From: Aureispira sp. CCB-E
GTDB lineage: Bacteria > Bacteroidota > Bacteroidia > Chitinophagales > Saprospiraceae
Reading direction: 5' to 3'
NCBI RefSeq assembly: GCF_031326345.1
Contig: NZ_CP133671.1
Location: forward strand, 5,456,001-5,520,000
Length of the DNA: 64,000 nt
The translations under genes and the position numbers were made by a program. How positions within the stretch are numbered: the stretch's first letter is position 1; each line of letters starts with the position of its first letter. A model generated the notes under the pieces. The model was not told the DNA's origin, ran no database searches, and saw only the letters and a program-made list of their open reading frames with translations. Positions 35,162 through 45,320 of the stretch are shown in pieces.

Positions 35162-36175
35162 ATGAACCAATACTTAATAGTTTTCAATCTATTCTTTCTA
35201 ATGCTCTGCAATCAAAGTTGCCAGCCTAGTAACTCTTCAAAAAAACAAGATCAAACGAAACTAAATATTGACACATCAACAATAGAAAATCACTGGAAAC
35301 AGGTAAAAAAACACTTAATTGGTTTAGATAGCATTCAAGCGTGGCATTTCATATGGAACAGCAATATCTTACTTCATGAAGGTTATGATTACACAGATAT
35401 TCACGAAATAGTAATCACAAAGAAAGACCTAAACTCTGATAAAAGAGAAGAATATTTTCTCACTATAAACCAAGTTCGTTCCTTCTATTGTCAAGAAAAC
35501 ACTAAAAATAAATGGGAAATTATTTGGTCTGGATACGAAGATGGTGGTCATCCACCTAAATTAGTAGAATCCAAATCTAATTGGATAAAAAGCTATCATT
35601 TTATGTCTTGCTCCAATTGTTCTAGTGATGGTGTTACATTTCATAAAATATGCGCAAATCGTGTAGACGATCTTATATATATTGCTTGGGGATATAATTT
35701 TGATTATGAGACAAAATCTGGTAAAGCTGAAATTTATGAACAAGCTAACAGTTCATTTGAATTAAGAGGAGATTCTATTATTGCAGATTTTGATATCGAA
35801 TTTCACTTACTAGGAAGTGAAGCTAAATTTCTAAAAGATTCAACTGTTCAAATCATTTATGAGTTAGATGAAAAAACTGATAGCCTAAAGATATTAAACG
35901 TTTCGCCATCAATTCTTAACCCATACTTTCTTAAATGGCTGCAAATAGAAAAAGAGCATTATAAAAAACATAACACTTTTAACCATGTACATCACTCAAA
36001 CAGTATTACACTACTCGCCTTCCTTGATATGAAAAAATCATTTCTTATTCAACTAAAACGAGATCCTAAGTTCAAAAAAGATATTGAAGCGATTGAAAAG
36101 GAATACAACCTAACATGGGATAAATTTATTGCAAACTGGCTTGAATCAAGTTGGGCAAGTCGAGACCTAGAATAA
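35162..36175 (+). CDS. Hypothetical lipoprotein, 337 residues
   Basis: The lipobox cysteine is near residue 20 (NQSCQPSN). The mature protein begins with a polar linker, then a mixed alpha/beta domain carrying a CSNCSSDG cysteine pair near residue 155 (possible metal or disulfide site). A C-terminal helical segment (FLDMKKSFLIQLKRDPKFKKDIEAIEKEYNLTWDKFIANWLE) closes it. No family recognised. The 113-base gap before it contains no further gene. Confidence 0.66.
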   Translation: MNQYLIVFNLFFLMLCNQSCQPSNSSKKQDQTKLNIDTSTIENHWKQVKKHLIGLDSIQAWHFIWNSNILLHEGYDYTDIHEIVITKKDLNSDKREEYFLTINQVRSFYCQENTKNKWEIIWSGYEDGGHPPKLVESKSNWIKSYHFMSCSNCSSDGVTFHKICANRVDDLIYIAWGYNFDYETKSGKAEIYEQANSSFELRGDSIIADFDIEFHLLGSEAKFLKDSTVQIIYELDEKTDSLKILNVSPSILNPYFLKWLQIEKEHYKKHNTFNHVHHSNSITLLAFLDMKKSFLIQLKRDPKFKKDIEAIEKEYNLTWDKFIANWLESSWASRDLE

Positions 36176-36272
36176 AATACAGAGCAGTAAGTCAACAAAA
36201 TCTATATGTCTAGTCTAAATCTTAGGGCTAAAGCTATAAATTGTTCCTCCATAAAACTCTTAAAAATTAAAA

Positions 36273-37355
36273 ATGACAGTACATTTAATTAAAATAATCC
36301 TCCTAATTACTCTTTCAAATAGCTTTTTGGCTTGTAACAGGCAAGGGACATCTAACTCTAAACAAACTGAAACAAAGGTCTCGAAATTGGGTAAGTTAGT
36401 TTCAACACTAGATCATCAAATTTGGACCATATTTCAAGATAGTAAAGGAAATTTTTGGTTTGGAAGTAATGGAAACGGCATCTATCACTTCAACGGAAAA
36501 GCACTCACGCAGATTACCTCAACGGATGGATTAGTGAATAATATGATTCGTGGAATACAGGAAGATGAGAAAGGTAATATTTACATTGAAACGCCTGAAG
36601 GTGTAAGTCAATTTGATGGAACCCAATTTACAACTCTAAAGGTTATAAAATCAGCAAACAGCCAATGGAAACTCACTCCAAATGACTTGTGGTTCAATTG
36701 CAATGGAAATGCTAATAATGTTTATCGCTATGATGGTGAGAATCTTTATGAACTAGAACTCCCCAAGCAAGATATTCAAAAAAATCTTGGAATTGATGAG
36801 ACCCAAATTTCGTATAGTCCATATACCGTTTTTGGAGTCAATAAAGATAAGAGTGGAAATCTTTGGTTGGGAACTGTACTAGCAGGTGCCTTTCGTTTTG
36901 ATGGACATTCATTTCTGTGGGTTGGAGAAAAAGAACTCTCAAGACTCCCTGATGGGCGAGAACCAGGTGTTCGCTCTATTCTGGAGGATAATGATGGACA
37001 TATTTGGTTGAGTAATTTTAAAAGCAAGTATAGCATCAAACCCAATTTACCCAAAGGCTATGAGCAACAAACAGCCGTAGAACTTTCTAGAGAAACTGGA
37101 AGGGATAAAATACTTTATTTCAATTCTGGACTTGCAGATGATAAAGGTCATTTATGGATGACAACCTATGGTGGCGGAGTTTGGAAATATGATGGGAAAT
37201 CACTCTCCAATATTGAAATCAAAAATGGAACTAAAGATGTTCTCCTAATTTCTATTTATCAAGACAACAATGGAGTAATTTGGCTTGGGACAAACAATGA
37301 TGGCGTATACAAACAAAATGGGATGACATTTGAAAAGTTTAAACCGAATCTATAA
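36273..37355 (+). CDS. Beta-propeller lipoprotein (two-component-regulator propeller repeats)
   Basis: 360 residues with lipobox SFLACN (cysteine 21). The rest is a propeller of Reg_prop-type repeats, each with D-x-x-G-N-x-W-x-G-T: QDSKGNFWFGSNGNGIYHF, NKDKSGNLWLGTVLAGAFRF, EDNDGHIWLSN, ADDKGHLWMTTYGGGVWKY and QDNNGVIWLGTNNDGVYK. Such propellers usually form the periplasmic sensor of hybrid histidine kinases, but here no kinase domain follows, so it is a free outer-face lipoprotein. It is the last plus-strand gene of the accessory stretch. Confidence 0.82.
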   Translation: MTVHLIKIILLITLSNSFLACNRQGTSNSKQTETKVSKLGKLVSTLDHQIWTIFQDSKGNFWFGSNGNGIYHFNGKALTQITSTDGLVNNMIRGIQEDEKGNIYIETPEGVSQFDGTQFTTLKVIKSANSQWKLTPNDLWFNCNGNANNVYRYDGENLYELELPKQDIQKNLGIDETQISYSPYTVFGVNKDKSGNLWLGTVLAGAFRFDGHSFLWVGEKELSRLPDGREPGVRSILEDNDGHIWLSNFKSKYSIKPNLPKGYEQQTAVELSRETGRDKILYFNSGLADDKGHLWMTTYGGGVWKYDGKSLSNIEIKNGTKDVLLISIYQDNNGVIWLGTNNDGVYKQNGMTFEKFKPNL

Positions 37356-37410
37356 AATGCTGTTCCCTGCAATGGAACTTACATAATACTACTGACGGGG
37401 CATTTACGAA

Positions 37411-37437
37411 AAAAAGCGTTACCCTATAGAGCAACGC
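37411..37437 (-). terminator. Terminator of the PfpI-like gene
   Basis: The stem GGCGTTGC...GGTAACGC on the minus strand (GCGTT/AACGC core) is followed by seven T, about 25 bases after the stop at 37460. Confidence 0.65.
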
Positions 37438-37459
37438 CATATACTTGTCGTACCTTGTT

Positions 37460-38140
37460 TTAGTTCAACTTTGCCAACAGTAGCTCTGCTACTAATTCTG
37501 AAGAAGCAGGATTTTGCCCTGTAATGAGCAAGCCATCTTCTAAGGCATAAGGTTTCCAATCTTCTTTTTTAGAATATTGCCCCCCATTTTTTTCTAGCAT
37601 TTCCTCTACTAAGAAAGGCACTACCTCTGTCAATTCAACTGCTTTTTCTTCTGAATTGCTAAAGCCTGTTACTTTTTTTCCTTTTACTAGTGGTTCTCCT
37701 GCTTCGTTCTGTGTATGTTTAAAAACAGCAGGAGCATGACAAACTGCTGCTACTGGCTTATTATTATTATAAAATGCTTCAATCAAAGCAATTGAGTTCT
37801 TGTTTTCAGCCAAATCCCACAATGGACCATGTCCTCCAGGAAAAAATACAGCATCATAATCTTTTTGGTCAATTGTTTCTAGCTTCAAGGTATTTGCCAA
37901 TGCTTCTTGCGTTTGAGAATCCTCATTAAAACGTTTGGTAGCAGAAGTTTGGGCACTTGGTTCTTTGCTTTTGGGGTCAATTGGAGGTTGTCCTCCCTTT
38001 GGCGAAGCCAATGTTATTTCTACTCCCTTATCTTTCAAAAAGTAGTATGGGCTAGCAAACTCCTCTACCCAAAAACCCGTTTTTTTGCCTGTATCCCCTA
38101 GTTCATCGTGACTTGTTAGAATGAATAATACTTTTTTCAT
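37460..38140 (-). CDS. DJ-1/PfpI (Hsp31-like) family protein
   Basis: A 226-residue class I glutamine amidotransferase-like protein. The nucleophile elbow is AAVCHAP (C134, H135); an acidic residue in TGFWVEEFASPYYF near 26-27 and the FFPGGHGPLWDL loop near 99-110 complete the Hsp31/glyoxalase III-type site. Known family roles are chaperone, deglycase or glyoxalase; which applies is unknown. It stands alone on the minus strand between the accessory region and the T9SS locus. Confidence 0.9.
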   Translation of the reverse strand: MKKVLFILTSHDELGDTGKKTGFWVEEFASPYYFLKDKGVEITLASPKGGQPPIDPKSKEPSAQTSATKRFNEDSQTQEALANTLKLETIDQKDYDAVFFPGGHGPLWDLAENKNSIALIEAFYNNNKPVAAVCHAPAVFKHTQNEAGEPLVKGKKVTGFSNSEEKAVELTEVVPFLVEEMLEKNGGQYSKKEDWKPYALEDGLLITGQNPASSELVAELLLAKLN

Positions 38141-38264
38141 TTTGATTGTTTTCTATTTTATTAGTGATTTATGAATGATTACTTATATAACAGATTTTCC
38201 ACAGACTTGTTTTAATAAAACACCAAAGGCATTACGATTACTAGCTTCAATTCTTTGTCAAAAG

Positions 38265-38292
38265 AAAAAGGAGATGCCCAAAAGACATCTCC
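38265..38292 (-). terminator. Terminator of the 1486-residue T9SS protein gene
   Basis: The stem GGAGATG/CATCTCC (38270-38276 with 38286-38292) is followed by TTTTTCTTTT on the minus strand, about 43 bases after the stop. Confidence 0.8.
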
Positions 38293-38334
38293 CATTTTAA
38301 TTTATTTTGATCTAGTGTTTGGTTATACCACCAA

Positions 38335-41300
38335 TTATTCCACTATAATCTTTTCTGTAATAACCTTGTTGTCTATCACAAATCTTGCTAAGTACACTCC
38401 TGAAGGATAATCCGTCATGTCAATCTCGTAGTTTTGCTCCAAACTTTCTTGGGGCTCAAAGGATTGTAATACTTGACCTGTAATACTCATGATACTCAAT
38501 TGTACATCTGTTGTTTCTGCCAACACTAAGTTAACAAATACACGCCCTTCTGTTGGGTTTGGATACAATTTGAATAAATCCAATGCTGGAATTGTATTGA
38601 CAAAATCAGGCAATTGATAAGGAACTACTATTCCTGTTACAACTTGCTGACAACCTGTGCTAGCATCTGTTATCGTCACATCGTATGTTCCTGCTACCAA
38701 TCCACTAATGTCCTCTGTTGTTGCTCCTGTATTCCATACATATTGGAAAGTACCACTACCTCCAGTTGCTGTAATATCTACTCCTCCTGCTATCGCCATA
38801 ATTTCCGCATAAATCGTATCTATGGTAACATTAATTGGTGTTGTTGCTGCGATGGTTGCGGTTTCTGTTATTTGACAACCGTTCGCATCAGTGATAGACA
38901 CCGTGTGCGTCCCTGCTGGGGCATTGCTCAAATCTTCCGTAGTCGCAGAAGTAGACCAATTGTAACTATAGTTTGGTGTTCCTCCTTGTACAGTAATATC
39001 TACAGTACCGTCATTTCCATTACAAGCCACACCCGTTGTATTCACATTTACAGATAAAGCTGCTGGCTCTGTTATTTGGAAGCTCGTCACGTAAGCACAG
39101 TTAGAAGCCGTTCCATTATCCGTAACTGTTACATTGTAAGTTCCTCCAGAAACACCCGTCAAATTAGATGCAGTTGTCGTATTACTCCACTCGTAAGTAT
39201 AAGGACCTGTTCCACCAGATACGGCTAAATTGATCGCACCATCTGCCGCACCACCACAAGATACATTCGTTATTGTCTCTGCGATAGTTGGAATTGGAGA
39301 TACTGTTAAATCAATTGTATCAGTATCTGTACAACCATTCGCATTCACTACAGTTGCCCAATATTGTCCTGCCACAGTAGGATTCAAAAATGCTGACTGT
39401 GAACCATCTGACCAAATCAGAGAAGTAGCTGTTGAAACCGTGATTGTTGGTGTAATGGTAGCCGCAGAGCCTCCACAAATAGTTTGATCTGCTCCCAAAT
39501 CAATGTTAATTCCGTTCGTATCAACATCAATTGTTGCCATTGCTCTTGGAGAATTACACCCTTGTATTGCTGCATAATACATCACTGCTGAATCCAATGG
39601 TGCTGTTGTAAAGGTTGGTCCAATATGAACTAGGTTACCACCTGTTGGAGCATCGTACCATAAAATAGTAGCTGGTGCATAACTTGCTGTTGCTGCAACA
39701 ACACCTCTTCTATTCTCACAAACGATATTGTCTCCAGTCATTGTCAAGGCAACTTGATTACTTGGTAAAATAGTTGTTGAAACTAGCAATGTATCGTTTG
39801 TTGGGTTGCTATCTACAGAAGAGGATACAATAATTTCAAAGTTAAATGTACCTCCTGCGTTAGTATTTAATGCTCCTACATTTATTTGAGCTGTCGTTCC
39901 TGATACAATTAGTGGTTGTGTAAAACTAAAAGTTGCCGTTGCTGCTCCTGATACATTTACAGTAATTGGTGTACTAACAAGGTCGTTAGAACCTAAATTT
40001 GCAATTTGAATGATAACATCTGCACTCAAGCTACCACAGCCTTTAGGTTCTAATAAACCTACCGCCATAGCATCATTAGCAATAACAATATGCTCATCTG
40101 CTCCGATATCTGGTGTTGGTCCCATTGGGCGCATTTCACCATCAAAATCTACAGTAACAGGGAAAGACAATGCAGGGTCGGCTGCATCAACAGGCAAAGC
40201 ACTCGTTACGTGTAATCCATTTACAAAACCAGGGTTTCCTGAAACACTATTAGCATCATACCCCAATGGTGCCGCTTGCCAATCTGCTAAGGTAGTATAG
40301 GTATTGGTACCAAATCGAACAGCATTTCCAGAACCACTGATATAATACATATTATGGTCCATTGCTGCTAAACTTACAGGGTCAAATGTAAAGAAACACT
40401 CTCCTGAAGAAGTAACCATGATATTATTACGTATATCAATATTGATATGATTATCCAAAAAGAACGTACGATTACCAGACAAATTATTGTGATAAACTTG
40501 TATCAATCGAGCATCTCTAAGGTAAAGTGCCTCGTCATTTGACTCTACCATATTGTTGACAATAACTCCATTTCTACAAGGATCGTTAAAACCACCAAAA
40601 ATAGCAATACCATAATCATTAGAGGTTACTTCATTTCCCATCACCTCATAATTAGAAATATCAAACAACATCATTGCATCGCTACCACTACCTGTGATAT
40701 CGTATACTTTGTTTCCATTCACAACAAGACTATCTTGCTCATCTACATAAATTCCATAATCTTCCGCATCGTGAATTCTATTTCCAATAATTTTATTTCC
40801 GATGTTCAACGAATCACGCTCTCCTCCTTCTAGGATAATTCCTGCAACCCCTCCAGCAATATCATTATTTTGGATGGTATTCCAGTTAGCATTATTTCCT
40901 TCTGTTGAGACACCTGTACTACTAGAGTAACTAGCAGAAGCCAAAACAGCCACTACATTTGTCAACCCAGCATTTGTAGATACATAGATATTATTTTCTT
41001 CTATTGTATTGTATTGAGCATTGTTGGTCAATAAAACACCGTATGCAGCATTGGCACCAGTATTCTCAATAGTAAAGTTTTTCATTGTGAAATATTCTGC
41101 TCCATCCAAAAGAAGAGTTGCTGCTCTATTAAACCCTAATCCATCGTGTGTCAAGATAGCACTAGAAGCATCTAATCCATCAAACGTTACCGTGTTGGCG
41201 GCACTTGTTCCTGGAATTTTATTAATAGTCCATGGACCAGTATACGTTCCTGGTTGGAATTCCATAGTAACAGGACCTCCTACTCCACAATTCATCAATG

Positions 41301-42795
41301 CACTCATAGCATCTGTTATAGTAGGGAAATCAGATGTTGGATGTCCAACAGAATATGTTCCCGATAATCCAGAGCAAAGATCAAGATCTAAGGTATCATT
41401 TGTAAACGCCTCATCAATCTGACCATTCGGCATGGTTGTCCAAAACTTCAAATCTAATGCAGAAGAAGGCAAGTTTAAATTTGCCAATAATACATTAGCA
41501 TTGTCTCCTGGTGCAATAGAAGCTCCTGTATAAGCTACAGAAGGCTGTGCAACACCTGCTATTTCCCACTCTACGGTAAAGGAATTCAAAGGATCAAGAC
41601 CAAAGTTTGTTACCTCTACTTCTACAGGCGTAAAACCTCCTGAATGAGGAATAATAGGTTGAACCAATGCGCTCACACCAGCATCATTAATGGTAGGATG
41701 TTCGATCATAACATCGTCAATGTACAAAATCCAGCCATCCAAACCTCCGTTAGGAATATGGAATGCAATAAAAGCATTTCCAGTAAATGCCGATAAATCA
41801 AGCACAACTTCTTCGTAAGCAGTAGCAGAGGAAGTATCTACTAAAATAACATTGGTAAAATCAGCTGGTGCAATTCCAGTTGTTGATACTAAAACTCTAA
41901 AATCATTCGGTTCGAAAGTAGAGTTACAACGATGTTTAAATCTTAACCTTTCTCCACCTGTCAAAGTAATTTGTGGAGATATTAAATAATCATCATTATT
42001 ACCATTATTAAAATCTGTTCGGATTATAGCACACTCATCTCCCTCAAAAGGATTAAAGGTGTAATCCATATCCCATTCATCACCATCTCCATTGTTATCA
42101 ATTACTGTCCAACAATTTTGTGTTGGTGAATTAGAATTAAATCCTTCCCAGAATGGAAAAACAGTAACAGGCAAACATAATGTAGAAAAAGTTGCAGGTC
42201 CTGTCTGTAAACTTGTATCTCCTGAACTACAGATACTAGATACATAAAAATCATAAGTAGAACCTGGTGTAAGACCTGTTAAAGGCAACGGATTGGTTGC
42301 AGTAGTAATCGAGGTTCCTGTACCTGGCGAGAAGCCAGTCAAGCCATACTCAATAATCCAATTGGTAGGATTTCCTCCTGCGGGTGTCCATCCAACATCT
42401 ACGGTTGTCGCTGTGATATTGGTCGTTGTCAGGTTTCCAGCAGGGTCGCAACCACCACACTGATGTGTGAAAGCAAGACCTACAAATGGGTTGGGGCCAT
42501 CTGCAAACAATTGTGCACCACTACTCGAAATTTGATAGGTAACCTCACCATCAAACGTCCCCGAATTGTAGGTGAAAGTGACCACATCTAAATTGTTAGC
42601 ATTAAAAGTGACTTGACTTGAAGAACCGTTGGGCAAGGTGTAATTAGCAAAGAAGGTACCATTAATGTCCACATCTAAGCTTGCACCATTCCACCCATCA
42701 CCAAAAGAATCTTGCAAATCAATCACATAAGTACACTGACTTGATGCTGCATAAGAAAAACTCAACAACAAAAGTAAACTGAAAATGTATTTCAT
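38335..42795 (-). CDS. Large multi-domain T9SS type A cargo protein
   Basis: 1486 residues. Signal peptide MKYIFSLLLLLSFSYAASSQ, then a DSFGDGWNG-type beta domain to about 115, one fibronectin III domain (about 115-205), a jelly-roll/MAM-like domain (about 210-370) and a CARDB-like sandwich. A right-handed parallel beta-helix follows (about 480-900: NTIQNNDIAGG, IIGNRIHDAEDYGIYV), then a second CARDB-like domain, an Ig-like domain, and three SprB-type repeats (about 1180-1390: NVSCGGAADGAINLAVSGGT). The type A sorting domain (LYPNPTEGRVFVNL ... PSGVYLARFVIDNKVITEKI) closes it. Likely a surface adhesin or glycan-binding protein; no catalytic residues were recognised in the helix. Confidence 0.93.
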   Translation of the reverse strand: MKYIFSLLLLLSFSYAASSQCTYVIDLQDSFGDGWNGASLDVDINGTFFANYTLPNGSSSQVTFNANNLDVVTFTYNSGTFDGEVTYQISSSGAQLFADGPNPFVGLAFTHQCGGCDPAGNLTTTNITATTVDVGWTPAGGNPTNWIIEYGLTGFSPGTGTSITTATNPLPLTGLTPGSTYDFYVSSICSSGDTSLQTGPATFSTLCLPVTVFPFWEGFNSNSPTQNCWTVIDNNGDGDEWDMDYTFNPFEGDECAIIRTDFNNGNNDDYLISPQITLTGGERLRFKHRCNSTFEPNDFRVLVSTTGIAPADFTNVILVDTSSATAYEEVVLDLSAFTGNAFIAFHIPNGGLDGWILYIDDVMIEHPTINDAGVSALVQPIIPHSGGFTPVEVEVTNFGLDPLNSFTVEWEIAGVAQPSVAYTGASIAPGDNANVLLANLNLPSSALDLKFWTTMPNGQIDEAFTNDTLDLDLCSGLSGTYSVGHPTSDFPTITDAMSALMNCGVGGPVTMEFQPGTYTGPWTINKIPGTSAANTVTFDGLDASSAILTHDGLGFNRAATLLLDGAEYFTMKNFTIENTGANAAYGVLLTNNAQYNTIEENNIYVSTNAGLTNVVAVLASASYSSSTGVSTEGNNANWNTIQNNDIAGGVAGIILEGGERDSLNIGNKIIGNRIHDAEDYGIYVDEQDSLVVNGNKVYDITGSGSDAMMLFDISNYEVMGNEVTSNDYGIAIFGGFNDPCRNGVIVNNMVESNDEALYLRDARLIQVYHNNLSGNRTFFLDNHINIDIRNNIMVTSSGECFFTFDPVSLAAMDHNMYYISGSGNAVRFGTNTYTTLADWQAAPLGYDANSVSGNPGFVNGLHVTSALPVDAADPALSFPVTVDFDGEMRPMGPTPDIGADEHIVIANDAMAVGLLEPKGCGSLSADVIIQIANLGSNDLVSTPITVNVSGAATATFSFTQPLIVSGTTAQINVGALNTNAGGTFNFEIIVSSSVDSNPTNDTLLVSTTILPSNQVALTMTGDNIVCENRRGVVAATASYAPATILWYDAPTGGNLVHIGPTFTTAPLDSAVMYYAAIQGCNSPRAMATIDVDTNGINIDLGADQTICGGSAATITPTITVSTATSLIWSDGSQSAFLNPTVAGQYWATVVNANGCTDTDTIDLTVSPIPTIAETITNVSCGGAADGAINLAVSGGTGPYTYEWSNTTTASNLTGVSGGTYNVTVTDNGTASNCAYVTSFQITEPAALSVNVNTTGVACNGNDGTVDITVQGGTPNYSYNWSTSATTEDLSNAPAGTHTVSITDANGCQITETATIAATTPINVTIDTIYAEIMAIAGGVDITATGGSGTFQYVWNTGATTEDISGLVAGTYDVTITDASTGCQQVVTGIVVPYQLPDFVNTIPALDLFKLYPNPTEGRVFVNLVLAETTDVQLSIMSITGQVLQSFEPQESLEQNYEIDMTDYPSGVYLARFVIDNKVITEKIIVE

Positions 42796-43102
42796 GATTA
42801 AACGTTTTGATACAGTCGTTTATAGACTGAAGGGGTAAAAATTTGCTGTAATAAAATATGATTAAAATGATTAAAATTTCAGATTTAAAATCTGAGTTTT
42901 TTTATTGATTTTGGTGACTTTGTAAAAGTAGCCGTTTTTTATTTTCTGACCAAATTAAAGCTAACTTTACATGAATACTATTTCATATATTCATACAAAA
43001 CTCATAATAATTTGTTGTTTAACTCCCATATTCTCAAAAAAACGAATACGATTTAGAGGCTTTACAAAATAAAATTCTAAATCCCCTATACACTAACACG
43101 AC
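42796..43102. other. Intergenic region before the type A cargo gene
   Basis: AT-rich, no gene supported on either strand. Presumably holds the promoter of the 1486-residue protein. A plus-strand hairpin with T-run follows at 43103. Confidence 0.4.
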
Positions 43103-43145
43103 AACAGTCCATTGCAAGAAGTTGCAATGGACTGTTATTTTTTTA
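43103..43145 (+). terminator. Strong hairpin with plus-strand T-run
   Basis: A perfect 15-bp stem AACAGTCCATTGCAA / TTGCAATGGACTGTT with GAAG loop is followed by ATTTTTTTT on the plus strand. The flanking genes are on the minus strand, so the polarity is unexpected. It may still stop the OmpA-gene transcript, whose stop is at 43166. Confidence 0.7.
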
Positions 43146-43165
43146 CAATTATCTAACAATAATTT

Positions 43166-45286
43166 TTACTGCCGAACCAATACCGAGATTTCTGCTTTTC
43201 GTTCTTGAGACGCTGCTACACTATAAATAGAATTGGCAGGATCTTTATGATCATCACTAACTCCTTTAGGTACAAGTGATTCTCCTAACATAGCTTCTTT
43301 TATAATAAGATCCTTTTGGTTAACATATTTTTTAAAAGCACCATTTTTATAACCCATCATAAAATTTCGCAAACTAGAAACACGACGGTTTGCCAATGCT
43401 ATATTGTATTTTTTTTCTGCTTTAGGGCTTGTATACCCCCTTATATAAAGCTTTAACTTCGCTCCTTTTTCTAACACCTCTAACAAGCGGTCAAAGAATT
43501 CTTGCGTACGATTATACTCGCCTCGAACCTTATCATCAAAAAATTGCTGTACAACTCCTTGTTCCGCTGCGGCACGCTCTGGACCAAATTGCTGGCTATA
43601 CTCTCTTTTATACTCCTCTATCAAACTAGTATAATAAGCATAACTCTCTTCATAAGGAGTATTGGTAAATTTTACTGTAACATTAGAGTCTGGTTCATCA
43701 TTGTGAAAATACAAACTCAGAGGTAATAAGTCATCCAATTCTTGTACCACATCTGGTGTAGGTTCTGACACAGGAGGAACTTCAACGGGTACTTCTACAA
43801 TATCAGGCGTATCAACAGGCACAGTGACTACATCTGGTGTATCTACTGGAGGCGGTACAATCACAACATCTGGTGTATCTACTTTTGGAGTATCCACTTT
43901 AACAATATCAGGAATCGTATCTGGTGGAGAAGCTTTTAAATAAGCATAGTGATAAATATCATTACAACAAGCTTCTTTTGTTAAGGAGCGTGAGCCATCT
44001 CGATTACTGGCAATGTATCCTGTTGTATCATTGGCATTGCGAACATAGTACAAATCGTTTGCTGCCGAATTATAAGGAATTCCAAGATTAACAGGAACTG
44101 ACCACTCATTATTAGAGTTATAATCACTAGAAAAAATATCATAACCACCCAAACCTAAATGCCAACGAGAAGCAAAATAAAGGCGATTTTCTTTGGTACT
44201 AAAATAAGGTGTTACTTCTGCATCTATAGAGTTAACCACAGCGCCTAAATTATAAGGTTCAGAACTCGATAAATCATCTTTTAACTCAACCCGCCAAATA
44301 TCCATTCCTCCTTGCCCACCAGCTCTATCAGAAGAAAAATACAGCCATTCGGATTGCGTCGTTTGATCCCAAGCCAAATTAGGATGTGTTGTTGTTGAAC
44401 TGTTTGAATTAATTGGATTCGGTAACCGTTCTGGTGCAGACCATTTTCCATCTGCTAATTTTTCACTTCTATAAATTTCACAACGCAAACTATCAGAACG
44501 TTTGCCAGAGCATCTCGTAAAATAAAGGTAGTTGCCATCGTGACTCAAAGCTGAATTAGCAGAATGTTCTGAAGGCAAGTTTAAATCTTTTTGTTCTTTT
44601 CCTTTCTCTTTTGTGTGATCAGGTGTAGTCAGTATTTTAGAAATGAGAGGCTTATTCAAATCCTTGTCTTTCTTCTCACCTTTTTCTCTTTTTCGATCAA
44701 ATCGCAACGAAGAATAATACAACACGCTATCTATTTCGTGTGCTCCAAAATCAGAATACTTGGTATTAACATGCTCACTAAGATGCGTAAACTCCAACTC
44801 ACTTTCAGGAATTGGTTGTTGAACAAGCTTTTTGGCAAAGTCACAAGATTTCATTTCCTGTTCTGCTTTAGCTTTATAAAAGTTATCTTTTTTATAACGA
44901 TCTAAAAAGTATTTAAAAGCCCGTTTTGCCTCAGAGTATTTTGCATTGTGCTTGAGTGTTACCCCATAGTAATACTCTACCATTGGATAACGGCTTTTAT
45001 CCTTGCTATCAATTACCTTTTTGTAGGCTTCTTCTGCCACATCATAGGCATAAGACAATCGACAAGCCTCTGCATATTTGTAATAAACACCTGGTGTTTT
45101 TTTTGATCTCAAAACAATATCATAATAATGCATTGCATTATAATATTCTTTCTTAGCAAAAGCATCATCTGCGGCTTTCTCATACGCTTTTAGATTTTGT
45201 GCTTGTAGAGAAACAAAGGGTAATAGTAATAAACATACAACTGTCAAACAAGATAGGGATGCGAATAAATTTGAGCGATTTTCCAT
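43166..45286 (-). CDS. TPR/beta-propeller/OmpA envelope protein, PorE-like
   Basis: 706 residues from the internal ATG that starts a signal peptide (MENRSNLFASL ... LLPFVSLQAQ). Order: a TPR region at about 30-150 (AYEKAADDAFAKKEYYNAMHYYDIVL), a WD40-like PD40 propeller at about 170-440 (NGNYLYFTRC, WLYFSSDRAGGQGGMDIW, NRLYFASRWHLGLGGYDIF), and a proline/aspartate-valine repeat linker at about 450-530 (VDTPDVV repeated). An OmpA-type C-terminal domain ends it (YIRGYTSPKAEKKYNIALANRR). The design matches PorE-like proteins that tether T9SS parts to peptidoglycan. It lies 34 bases downstream of a PorP/SprF gene; the pair is typical. Confidence 0.88.
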   Translation of the reverse strand: MENRSNLFASLSCLTVVCLLLLPFVSLQAQNLKAYEKAADDAFAKKEYYNAMHYYDIVLRSKKTPGVYYKYAEACRLSYAYDVAEEAYKKVIDSKDKSRYPMVEYYYGVTLKHNAKYSEAKRAFKYFLDRYKKDNFYKAKAEQEMKSCDFAKKLVQQPIPESELEFTHLSEHVNTKYSDFGAHEIDSVLYYSSLRFDRKREKGEKKDKDLNKPLISKILTTPDHTKEKGKEQKDLNLPSEHSANSALSHDGNYLYFTRCSGKRSDSLRCEIYRSEKLADGKWSAPERLPNPINSNSSTTTHPNLAWDQTTQSEWLYFSSDRAGGQGGMDIWRVELKDDLSSSEPYNLGAVVNSIDAEVTPYFSTKENRLYFASRWHLGLGGYDIFSSDYNSNNEWSVPVNLGIPYNSAANDLYYVRNANDTTGYIASNRDGSRSLTKEACCNDIYHYAYLKASPPDTIPDIVKVDTPKVDTPDVVIVPPPVDTPDVVTVPVDTPDIVEVPVEVPPVSEPTPDVVQELDDLLPLSLYFHNDEPDSNVTVKFTNTPYEESYAYYTSLIEEYKREYSQQFGPERAAAEQGVVQQFFDDKVRGEYNRTQEFFDRLLEVLEKGAKLKLYIRGYTSPKAEKKYNIALANRRVSSLRNFMMGYKNGAFKKYVNQKDLIIKEAMLGESLVPKGVSDDHKDPANSIYSVAASQERKAEISVLVRQ

Positions 45287-45320
45287 GTAAAATTCTCTTA
45301 ACGTTCTGAGTTTAATTTTT

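Noticed and set aside
38614-39057. 147-codon plus-strand frame rich in Cys, Tyr and Ser
   Set aside because: It lies entirely inside the 1486-residue T9SS gene on the other strand and mirrors its repeats; composition is not protein-like.
41021-41422. 133-codon plus-strand frame
   Set aside because: Shadow within the beta-helix region of the 1486-residue protein.
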